Source of the DNA: JBFELO01 sp041552055
GTDB taxonomy: Bacteria; Acidobacteriota; Thermoanaerobaculia; Thermoanaerobaculales; Sulfomarinibacteraceae
NCBI GenBank assembly: GCA_041552055.1
Contig: JBFELO010000193.1
Location: 1-7,772 of the forward strand
Direction: 5' to 3'
DNA: 7,772 nt
Of the stretch, positions 1 to 6,382 are shown one piece after another. The translations under genes were made by a program, and so were the position numbers. Position 1 is the first letter of the stretch, and the number at the start of each line of letters is the position of its first letter. The notes under the pieces are model-generated. The model saw nothing but the letters and a program-made list of their open reading frames with translations. It was not told where the DNA came from and made no database searches.

Positions 1-2236
1 ACCATCGACGGCGTACCCACGGAACCGCTCGCTCCTTCCGACGGCGCAGCCGTCTTCCGAGCCGACTTTCGTCGCTACGCCAAGGGCGACTATTCCATTC
101 CCGCCCACGTCACCTTCTCGGACGGCAACCAGGTCAATATCGACCTGCAGTTGAAGAAGCTTCCGCCCAAACCAGGCGCCGTACGGATCGACGACCGACC
201 CGTTCCGCGACACCGGTGGCTCGGCGCGGATCATCAACGTCGCGGCGACGGAGAGCGCGAGCGCCACGTGGACGCCCAACCTGCCCGCGAGAGGCTTTTA
301 CAGCGTCTACGTTTCGTACCCCGGAGACAGTACCAACAGGGCAGCCGACGCCCACTATGTCGTGTCGCACACGGGTGGCCAGACACATATCCGGGTCGAT
401 CAAGAGCGCGACGGCTGGACCTGGGTATTCCTGGGAAGGTTCCACTTCAACGCCGGCCTCGATTCGGTGTCGGGTTCCGTGTCGCTGGTCAACGACTCGA
501 GCGACACCGCCGGTGACACCGTGGCGGCGGACGCCGTGCGCTTCGGCGGCGGCATGGGTGACGTTCTCGGCGAAAATTCCGGGACGGTGAGTGGCCGCCC
601 GCGCTGGGAGGAAGGGGCGCGAACCTTCACGCAATTCATGGGCGCCCCGATCGACGTCTACAGCGGCGGTGACGTGACTGCGCGCTCGAAGTTCGCGGCG
701 TGGGCGCACCAGCCGGGCGACGACTCGGTCTACTTCTCGTGGCACTCGAACGCTGCCAGCGGAACGAGTCGCGGAACCGCGAGCTACGTCTACAGCAGCA
801 ATCCCCCTGACGGCTCGTACGACCCGACCCAGAGCGCTTCGGGTTCGGCCGAGCTGATGAACGCGGTCCACGACGAGATCATCAACGACATACGCAACGC
901 CTGGGATCCCACCTGGACCGATCGGGGTTACGCGTCGGCGTACTTCGGTGAGCTCAATCCAACGTACAACGGCGTCATGCCGTCGGCGATGACTCTCGTC
1001 GCGTTCCACGACAACGCCTCCGATGCAGCCCATCTCGCAAACCCCAGGTTTCGCCAGTTGCTGGCACGGGCGATCTACCAGGGCATCGTGAAGTACTTCG
1101 CGAATCGAGACGCCGTGACTCCGCAACTGCTGCCGGAGCCACCCCGTGAGGTGGAGGCGCACGCGGGTGGAGCGGGAACGATCTTGGTCAACTGGGAGCC
1201 TCCATTAACCGATGCTCACGGGGTGCTGGGTGATGCCGCTGACTCGTACGCCGTGTACACGAGCCTTGACGGCTACGGTTTCGACGGGGGAACGCCGACC
1301 ATGGATACGTCACTCATCATCTCCGGTCTGGATCCCAACTCAATTCACTTCGTCAGGGTCGCGGCCCGGAACACGGGCGGCGAGTCCTTGCCGTCGGAGA
1401 CCCTGGCGGTGCGGACGCTCGCCCCCGGTGCGGCGAGAGCGCTGCTGGTGAACGACTTCGACCGCCTCGACCAGGACCAGCTCGTTGCAGAGTCCGTACC
1501 CACCTTGGGAGTCGTTGAACGCATGATTTTGGAGCGCATGAACACCTTCAACTACGTGGTCCAGCACGCGGAGGCGCTGCGCGGGCTGCCCGTGGCCTTC
1601 GACTCGACGTCCAACGAGGCCGTGATCAGCGGCCGTGTCACGTTGGCACCTTCACTGCACGGGGCGGTGTTCTGGGCAACGGGCGAAGACTCTATCGCCG
1701 ACGAGACCCTCTCGGACGAGGAGCAGCAGCTGCTCGAGACGTATCTGGCGTCAGGTGGCGACCTGTTCCTCTCCGGCGCCGAGATCGGCTGGGATCTGGT
1801 GCAAAACGGCGCGGCGTCGGACCAGGATTTCTACCAGGACGTTCTCATGTCGTCGTACGTCGCCGACGACTCCGGCGTGTACGAAGCGTCGGGAGTCACC
1901 GGCTCGATCTTCGAGGGAATCGGCAGCATCCAGTTCGACGACGGCAGCCATGACACCTATGACGTGTCGTACCCAGACGCCATAACCGCACTGCCTGGTG
2001 CGACCGACTGCATGACGTACGCCGGCACCGCCTTCGGGGCCTGCGTCGAACTCGAGGTGGGTGGATCGAAGGTGGTCTACCTCGGATTCCCGTTCGAGAC
2101 GATCATCAGCGCCGCGCACCGAGAGGGAGTCATGGCGGGGGTGTTCGAGTTCATGGACCTCGACTCGAAGGACGTGATCTTCTACGACGAATTCGAGGTA
2201 GGGGACCTCTCGCGCTGGTCGTCGCAGGGTCCCTGA
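1..2236 (+). CDS. Modular secreted amidase/golvesin-domain protein, 5'-truncated and frameshifted
   Basis: This is the 3' part of a large exported protein; the start lies before the window. Bases 1-192 read in frame 1 as an Ig-like beta segment, and from about 194 the similarity continues in frame 2 to the TGA at 2234-2236. Domains in order: a golvesin/xanthan-lyase-type beta domain (about 194-555; ATWTPNLPARGFYSVYVSYP, WTWVFLGRFHF, ADAVRFGGG); the C-terminal half of an amidase_3-like fold (about 590-1110; SWHSNA with a likely zinc-ligand His at 743-745, and FRQLLARAIYQGIVKYF); a fibronectin type III domain (about 1135-1416; VNWEPP, ISGLDPNSIHFVRVAARN); a glutamine-amidotransferase-like domain (about 1425-2155; FWATGEDSIADETL, GGDLFLSGAEIGWDL, VVYLGFPFETI); and a terminal motif FYDEFEVGDLSRWS. 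Family members are described as N-acetylmuramoyl-L-alanine amidases or xanthan-lyase-like proteins. The usual catalytic Glu looks replaced by Leu at 995-997. A GTG at 362 could give a shorter frame but has no ribosome binding site and would cut the golvesin domain. The domain calls are firm; the activity is uncertain. Confidence 0.8.
187..200 (+). other. Apparent frameshift site in the amidase/golvesin gene
   Basis: Protein-like sequence runs in frame 1 up to ATC-GAC (187-192) and in frame 2 from ACC-GAC-CCG (194-202). Joining them restores the D-x-T-D-P-x-F opening typical of golvesin domains, as V-R-I-D-(D)-T-D-P-F. The simplest change is loss of one AC dinucleotide from an original GAC-GAC-ACC-GAC, or gain of one base. 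Frame 2 has a stop (TGA, 152-154) just upstream and frame 1 runs on only as arginine-rich, non-domain sequence to a stop before 517, so the switch must lie between about 155 and 230. It may be a sequencing or assembly error, a real mutation or, less likely, programmed frameshifting; no slippery heptamer is visible. Confidence 0.7.
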
Positions 2237-2268
2237 ACCGGTCGATACCGCGTGCCACGAGAGCGACC

Positions 2269-2324
2269 CTCGACACGGCCGCCCGTGGCGTTTTCCGTGG
2301 TCGAGTCTCCCCGACCTCGGGGGT
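2269..2324 (+). terminator. Two tandem hairpins after the amidase/golvesin gene (possible terminator)
   Basis: The 147-base gap between the first gene and the S9 peptidase contains two inverted repeats. The first pairs CTCGACACGG (2269-2278) with CCGTGGTCGAG (2295-2305), ten base pairs with one bulged G and a 16-base loop containing TTTT. The second is the compact palindrome CCCCGA/TCGGGG (about 2309-2322). Neither is followed by a T-tract, so a standard intrinsic terminator is not established. Their place just after a stop codon suggests a role in ending transcription or protecting the 3' end. Confidence 0.3.
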
Positions 2325-2371
2325 TGCGTGCGATTCGAGGATGACGGATGGTAGCCTGCGTGGGTGCAGAG

Positions 2372-2378
2372 AAGGAGG
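2372..2378 (+). promoter_or_regulatory. Shine-Dalgarno AAGGAGG fixing the S9 peptidase start
   Basis: A near-perfect AAGGAGG lies five bases before the ATG at 2384. It favours that start over the in-frame GTG at 2348, which would add twelve residues in front of an obvious signal peptide and lacks a comparable site. Confidence 0.85.
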
Positions 2379-2383
2379 CTTCG

Positions 2384-4444
2384 ATGAGAATGGTCGCGGT
2401 GGCCGTGTTGTCGTTTCTGATCCTGACGACCGCAGGCGTGGTGGCTTGGAGTGGGGACGGGGCTCCGGAACCGGAGCAGGCACCGCGGCTGCTCCAGATC
2501 GCCGACTACTTCGCCATCGGCGATGTGGAGGAACCCCGGGTCAGCCCGGACGGGAAATGGGTCGCGTTCACGGTGACGATTGCCGACCTGGAGGAGGACG
2601 AGTCCGTGACGCGCGTCTGGATGGTGCCGCTCGCGGGAGGGGAGGCCATCCCCATGACCGTCGAGAACAGCTCGGCGAGCGACCACCGGTGGAGCCCGGA
2701 CGGGAGGTTCCTGTCGTTCTTGTCGGATCGCGACGAGGATGACACGTCACAGCTCTACCTGCTGGATCGTCGAGGCGGGGAGGCGACCAGGGTGACCGAG
2801 GTCGAGCAGGGCATCGAGGCGTACGAGTGGTCGCCAGACGGTAAGACACTGGTGCTGGTCATCGAAGATCCGGAGCCGGGGGAGGGCGAAGACGAAGACG
2901 AAGGCGAAGACGAAGAAGAGGAGACACAGGAGCCGTGGGTGATCGACCGGCTGCAGTTCAAGCAGGACGGCGACGACTATCTGGACCGGCGGAGGGAGCA
3001 CCTCCATCTGTTCGAGCTGGAGAGCGAAAAGATGCGGCAGATCACGTTCGGCGACTACGAGGACTCCGACCCGGTGTGGTCACCCGATGGAAAGTCCATC
3101 GCGTTCGTCAGCAACCGGAGCGAGGAGCCGGACGCCAACTACAACACCGATCTATGGCTGGTGAATCCGAACAGCGACGAACCGCGGGAGTCGATCGTGC
3201 AGCTCACCACCAACCCGGGCTCGGACCAGGACCCGGTGTGGCACCCCGGCGGCACGATGTTGGCCTACGTCACCATCACACGGCCCGACCTGGTCGACTA
3301 CGCGCAGACCGACGTTGCAGTGATCGAGGTGGGGGAGGACCGGCCGAAGCTCCTCACTGGGGAGCTGGACCGCATGGTCGCAGGGCCGCGCTTCTCCCCT
3401 GACGGCGAGAGAGTCATCTTCACCGTCGAGGATCGGGGCGAGGTCGCGCTCGCCGCGGCGCCGGTGGAGGCGGGCACCATCGACCGACCCATCAGCGGCA
3501 GGCTGCGGGTGGAGGACAGCGCGTTCGCTCCGGACGGCACAATGGTCGCGCTCATCACCGAGGCCGACCTGCCGGCCGAGCTTTTCGCCCTCGATCCACC
3601 TGCCGCGAGTTCTTCGGTAGCGCAGCTGCGCCGGCTGACCCACGTCAACCAGGAGGCGCTGGCTGGTGTCAGCCTCGCGGGGGTTGAAAAGGTCGCGTTC
3701 GAGATCGATGGCGGCACCGAGATCGAAACGTTCCTGTACACGCCGCCGGGGTTCGAGCAGGGGCGACGTTATCCCACCATCCTCTGGATCCACGGCGGGC
3801 CCATGGGCCAGTACGACTGGGGCTGGGACTTCGATGCGCAGCTCTTCGCGGCCAACGGGTACGTGGTGGTGATGCCCAACCCGAGGGGATCGACCGGCTA
3901 CGGCCAGGACTTTTGTCTCGCCATCTGGCAGGACTGGGGGGGACCGGACCGAGGGGACGTCCTCGCGGCGGTGAATCACGCCGTCGAATTGGGCTACTCG
4001 GATCCGAACCGTCTCGGAGTCGGCGGCTGGTCCTACGGCGGCATCCTGACCAACTACGTGATCACCTCCACCGACCGATTCAAGGCGGCCATGTCCGGTG
4101 CCAGCGGTGCGTTGTGGGTGGGTCTCTACGGTCACGACCAGTACCAGCACTGGTACGAGACCGAGTTCGGCCTGCCGTGGGAGAACAGGGAGCTGTGGGA
4201 GCGGCTGTCACCGTACAACAGGGTCCAGAACATCACCACCCCGACCCTGTGGATGGGTGGCGAGCACGACTGGAACGTGCCGATCCTGACCTCGGAGATC
4301 ATGTACCAGGCCATGAAGCGGCTGGGGCGCGACACGCTGCTCGTGGTCTACCCCGAGGAGGACCACGGCATCGACACGCCGAGCTACGTGAAGCACCTGT
4401 ACGAGCAGTGGATCGAATGGTACGACTCCCACCTGAAGAACTGA
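2384..4444 (+). CDS. Exported S9 family serine peptidase (prolyl oligopeptidase / acylaminoacyl-peptidase-like)
   Basis: A 686-residue protein that should hydrolyse short peptides outside the cytoplasm. It starts with a hydrophobic signal sequence (residues 3-21). A beta-propeller follows with seven TolB/PD40-type strands marked by SPDG or variants at residues 54, 104, 150, 233, 287 (HPGG), 338 and 382 (APDG). This domain gates access to the active site in S9 enzymes. The C-terminal alpha/beta hydrolase domain (about 440-686) has the oxyanion-hole motif HGGP at 470-473, nucleophile Ser550 in GWSYGG, Asp629 in GGEHDWNVP and His661 in EEDHG, so the triad is complete in the normal order and spacing. 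The segment WVIDRLQFKQDGDDYLDRRR (185-204) is typical of acylaminoacyl-peptidase-like members. A highly acidic stretch at about 161-183 sits between propeller repeats. Length is normal for S9. The family is clear; the exact substrate (dipeptidyl, acylaminoacyl or prolyl) is not. Confidence 0.95.
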   Translation: MRMVAVAVLSFLILTTAGVVAWSGDGAPEPEQAPRLLQIADYFAIGDVEEPRVSPDGKWVAFTVTIADLEEDESVTRVWMVPLAGGEAIPMTVENSSASDHRWSPDGRFLSFLSDRDEDDTSQLYLLDRRGGEATRVTEVEQGIEAYEWSPDGKTLVLVIEDPEPGEGEDEDEGEDEEEETQEPWVIDRLQFKQDGDDYLDRRREHLHLFELESEKMRQITFGDYEDSDPVWSPDGKSIAFVSNRSEEPDANYNTDLWLVNPNSDEPRESIVQLTTNPGSDQDPVWHPGGTMLAYVTITRPDLVDYAQTDVAVIEVGEDRPKLLTGELDRMVAGPRFSPDGERVIFTVEDRGEVALAAAPVEAGTIDRPISGRLRVEDSAFAPDGTMVALITEADLPAELFALDPPAASSSVAQLRRLTHVNQEALAGVSLAGVEKVAFEIDGGTEIETFLYTPPGFEQGRRYPTILWIHGGPMGQYDWGWDFDAQLFAANGYVVVMPNPRGSTGYGQDFCLAIWQDWGGPDRGDVLAAVNHAVELGYSDPNRLGVGGWSYGGILTNYVITSTDRFKAAMSGASGALWVGLYGHDQYQHWYETEFGLPWENRELWERLSPYNRVQNITTPTLWMGGEHDWNVPILTSEIMYQAMKRLGRDTLLVVYPEEDHGIDTPSYVKHLYEQWIEWYDSHLKN
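2888..2923 (+). repeat. In-frame acidic hexamer repeat (GAAGAC-type) in the S9 peptidase
   Basis: Six consecutive hexamers, GAAGAC, GAAGAC, GAAGGC, GAAGAC, GAAGAA and GAGGAG, encode residues 169-180, all Glu/Asp apart from one Gly. The low-complexity DNA is prone to slippage in 6-base steps that keep the frame, so the length of this acidic propeller loop could vary between strains. Confidence 0.8.
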
Positions 4445-4452
4445 TGCGTCGC

Positions 4453-4496
4453 GGTGCCACGTATCTCGAAGTTGAGTTTCTTTTCGACGTGGCACC
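4453..4496 (+). repeat. REP-like palindromic unit between convergent genes
   Basis: A perfect 10-bp inverted repeat, GGTGCCACGT (4453-4462) and ACGTGGCACC (4487-4496), encloses a 24-base loop in which CGAA/TTCG can pair further. It starts nine bases after the S9 peptidase stop and lies about 140 bases past the stop of the facing serine hydrolase, so it could act as a two-way transcription barrier, although no T-tract follows on the + side. The 15-base arm GGTGCCACGTATCTC recurs exactly, inverted, at 6250-6264, and a same-strand relative lies at 6163-6205. This marks it as a dispersed repeat rather than a private terminator. The rest of the 189-base gap (4497-4633) shows no supported feature. 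Confidence 0.75.
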
Positions 4497-4633
4497 CACA
4501 GGCACCCAGACTTGCCCGGGATCCACCGCAATTCGCGCGGCGCATTGCGCCGGTTCGCTGTGGGGGACCCTCTACGGTCACGTTACCGCGCCATAGATCG
4601 CTTCGTAGTCGCCGTAGGGAGTCAGGTTGGCGA

Positions 4634-6106
4634 TCACCGCGCCCTGACGTACCAGTTGCTGTGCTGCTTGTATCTGGTGGCCGCACCGTTGTCAGTCACG
4701 TCGAAGATCACGGTCTCGCCCAGCGATTCGTCGTCGTCGCGCACCCGTCGGAAGGTGTGCTCCCCGACCTTTTGCAGCTTCTCCAGACTGTCCTTGGGAT
4801 TGCGGGTGCGGAGGGAGATCATCGCTAGCTCGTCTGCCCACAAGACGACGGCCTCTTGCCCCCAGATGGAGTCGTAGATACCCACGTACCGATCGAGGCT
4901 CGACTCCCGATCCGACGCGCCGCCCGGATCGCCCGTGGCTTCCTCGACGGCCGGGGCGATCAACTCGATCGCCTTCTCCACATAGTGGTCCACCTCGGTG
5001 CCGATGGCATTCGACAGCACGATGACGCCGAGTCCCGACTTCGGCTCGACCGTCACCTGGCTGTAGTACCCAGGGCATGCGCCGCCATGTTCGATCAGGG
5101 TGTAGTCGTCGACCTCGCGGACAATGAATCCCAGACCCCACGTGGTCTCCCAGTCGGGGTCCACCCAGTGAACACGATGCATCTCGCGCAGCGTGGCCGC
5201 GCGAAGAACCTCGTCGCCGTTTTCCCCGCGCAGGCGCAGCTGCCATGAGGCGAAGCGAGCCAGGTCCTCGACGGTGGAGGCAAAGCCGGCGGCAGGGGCG
5301 ATGCCGCGGGTCTGAAAGAGCGGCAGCGCATCCCGTGTGCCGTCTCGTTTCCGCGCCGAGTGCCCGATGGCCATGCGCTCGCCGTGATGCTCGGCCGGTA
5401 TCTCGGTGAATGTGTCGGCCATGCCGAGGGGATCGAGGATCTCTGCGCGGATGTAGTCGTCGAAAGTGCGACCGGAGGCGACCACGACGACCTCTCCAGC
5501 GAGGGTGAGGCCGAGATTCGAGTACTGGTAGTAGCGGCCCGACGGGTACAGGGTGACCTGATCGTCGATGCGGTCCACGATTTCGTCGTGGGTCGGAAAC
5601 GGGAAGCTCGGATCGGTCCAGTAGGGATAGTCGGATTCCCTTGGGAGTCCCGATGAGTGGGTCAGGATGCGACGGATGGTGATCGGTTCGTCGTCGGGGT
5701 GAGCGTCTTCGATGTCGAACCACTCGAGGTGATCCGCGAGCTCGTCATCGAGTCGGATCATGCCGGCGTCGCGCAGCTGCATGATACCGATGCTGGTGAA
5801 CAGCTTGGAGTTGGAGCAGATGGAGTAGATGGTGTCGGGAGTGGCGGGTCGGCCGCTGGCAGGGTTCGCCAATCCGAACCCCCGCGCCAAGAGCAATGCC
5901 TGGTCGTGCACCACGCCCACCGAGGCGCCCGGGACGTTGTTGATGGCGAGCTGGTACTCGACCCACACCGCCCAGGCGTTGACGGCGTCCACGACCCGCG
6001 GATCGCTCGCGACTGTTGCGTCGGAAGCGTCCTGGGCGACCGCCGTCGCTGGCCACAAGGAAAACATGACGCACATCGACACCGTGACAATCGCTGCTCG
6101 AATCAT
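4634..6106 (-). CDS. Exported beta-lactamase-family (S12-type) serine hydrolase with C-terminal lipocalin-like domain
   Basis: A 490-residue protein with a signal peptide (residues 1 to about 24, ending TAVAQ) and a class C beta-lactamase/DD-peptidase fold. The active-site motifs are S-x-x-K at Ser98-Lys101 (SNSK), Y-x-N at Tyr195-Asn197 (YSN) and H-x-G at 340-342 (HGG, replacing the KTG triad of true beta-lactamases). Ser98 would be the acylated nucleophile acting on a D-amino-acid peptide, ester or amide; this family is more often an esterase or peptidase than a resistance enzyme. Residues about 403-490 (LDRYVGIYD, HTFRRV, GETVIFDV) match the lipocalin-like C-terminal domain often fused to these hydrolases. 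The start is set by GAGGAGG seven bases upstream; an ATG eleven codons earlier (6137-6139) lacks such a site. The gene converges on the S9 peptidase and diverges from the fourth gene. The family is firm, the substrate unknown. Confidence 0.93.
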   Translation of the reverse strand: MIRAAIVTVSMCVMFSLWPATAVAQDASDATVASDPRVVDAVNAWAVWVEYQLAINNVPGASVGVVHDQALLLARGFGLANPASGRPATPDTIYSICSNSKLFTSIGIMQLRDAGMIRLDDELADHLEWFDIEDAHPDDEPITIRRILTHSSGLPRESDYPYWTDPSFPFPTHDEIVDRIDDQVTLYPSGRYYQYSNLGLTLAGEVVVVASGRTFDDYIRAEILDPLGMADTFTEIPAEHHGERMAIGHSARKRDGTRDALPLFQTRGIAPAAGFASTVEDLARFASWQLRLRGENGDEVLRAATLREMHRVHWVDPDWETTWGLGFIVREVDDYTLIEHGGACPGYYSQVTVEPKSGLGVIVLSNAIGTEVDHYVEKAIELIAPAVEEATGDPGGASDRESSLDRYVGIYDSIWGQEAVVLWADELAMISLRTRNPKDSLEKLQKVGEHTFRRVRDDDESLGETVIFDVTDNGAATRYKQHSNWYVRAR

Positions 6107-6113
6107 GGATTCG

Positions 6114-6120
6114 CCTCCTC
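6114..6120 (-). promoter_or_regulatory. Shine-Dalgarno GAGGAGG fixing the S12-type hydrolase start
   Basis: On the - strand GAGGAGG lies seven bases before the ATG at 6106-6104. Translation from there begins directly with a signal peptide (MIRAAIVTVS), whereas the upstream ATG at 6139 would add the charged leader MSRKNDRGGES and has only CAATCG before it. Confidence 0.8.
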
Positions 6121-6162
6121 GATCGTTTTTCCGACTCATCGATTGAGAGGATATCGGATCGC

Positions 6163-6264
6163 GGTGCCAGGTCTCACACCCGTGTTTGTTCGTGGACCTG
6201 GTACCTCTGCATGGAACGCGGCATCCGGCCCGAAGAAGGACGCAGGTGTGAGATACGTGGCACC
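6163..6264. repeat. 102-bp REP-like composite palindrome between divergent serine hydrolase genes
   Basis: The outer arms are GGTGCCAGGTCTCACACC (6163-6180) and, inverted, GGTGTGAGATACGTGGCACC (6245-6264). They match at all but three of 20 positions (one substitution and a two-base indel). The left arm also forms its own hairpin: GGTGCCAGGT (6163-6172) pairs over ten positions (one G-T wobble) with ACCTGGTACC (6196-6205) around a 23-base loop, the same plan as the unit at 4453-4496. The GGTGCCAGGTCTCACA core resembles dispersed repeats I associate with REP-associated tyrosine transposases; that link is from memory and untested here. The element fills the middle of the 276-bp intergenic region and carries no gene. 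Confidence 0.7.
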
Positions 6265-6286
6265 CGTGATTGCGGGCTCACCGTCC

Positions 6287-6323
6287 GGTTGCCGCGCTAC
6301 CTGACGAGACGGAACCCGGCACC
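6287..6323. repeat. Possible decayed fourth REP-like unit
   Basis: ACCCGGCACC (6314-6323) is the complement of GGTGCCGGGT, one base from the arm GGTGCCAGGT. GGTTGCCG (6287-6294) can pair with CGGCACC (6317-6323) with one bulged T, leaving a 22-base loop close to the 23-24 bases of the better units. The loop sequence does not clearly match, so chance in GC-rich DNA cannot be excluded. Confidence 0.3.
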
Positions 6324-6339
6324 TCAGACCTCGTACTAT
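6311..6339 (+). promoter_or_regulatory. Candidate promoter for the fourth gene
   Basis: GGAACC (6311-6316), 15 bases, then CGTA (6332-6335) resembles an ECF sigma-factor promoter. TACTAT (6334-6339) could instead be a housekeeping -10 box, but no good -35 box sits 16-18 bases upstream of it. Either would start RNA about 40 bases before the ATG at 6383. A short stem (CGGG 6340-6343 / CCCG 6351-6354) lies in the leader. The match is short and overlaps a possible repeat arm, so this is tentative. Confidence 0.25.
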
Positions 6340-6382
6340 CGGGTTAAGAGCCCGGCTTCCGCATGAATCCAAGGGGGACCCG

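Noticed and set aside
362..364. GTG at 362 as the true start of the first gene
   Set aside because: Domain-like sequence continues upstream in the same frame to about 194, there is no Shine-Dalgarno site, and starting here would remove the first half of the golvesin domain.
134..1162. Long - strand open frame (342 codons) opposite the first gene
   Set aside because: It is antisense to well-supported domains, is rich in Arg/Val/His as expected for the reverse of GC-rich coding DNA, and has no recognisable motif or ribosome binding site.
2324..2357. TTGCGT ... TAGCCT as a housekeeping promoter for the S9 peptidase
   Set aside because: The spacing is 22 bases, too long for a normal promoter, and no better pair of boxes is visible in this gap.
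3152..4150. Long - strand frame opposite the S9 peptidase
   Set aside because: It is a shadow of the S9 coding frame with no family motif; the + strand protein has a full catalytic triad.
4578..4660. Protein-like - strand reading just past the 4634 stop (ends ...LTPYGDYEAIYGAVT-stop)
   Set aside because: It looks like a protein tail, but it has no start of its own, overlaps the S12 hydrolase in another frame, and that hydrolase already has a normal family C-terminus; most likely chance, at best a remnant.
4641..6106. The S12-type proteins as antibiotic-resistance beta-lactamases
   Set aside because: Both have H-G-G in place of K-T-G and carry accessory C-terminal domains typical of esterase/peptidase members; nothing in the sequence supports drug resistance.
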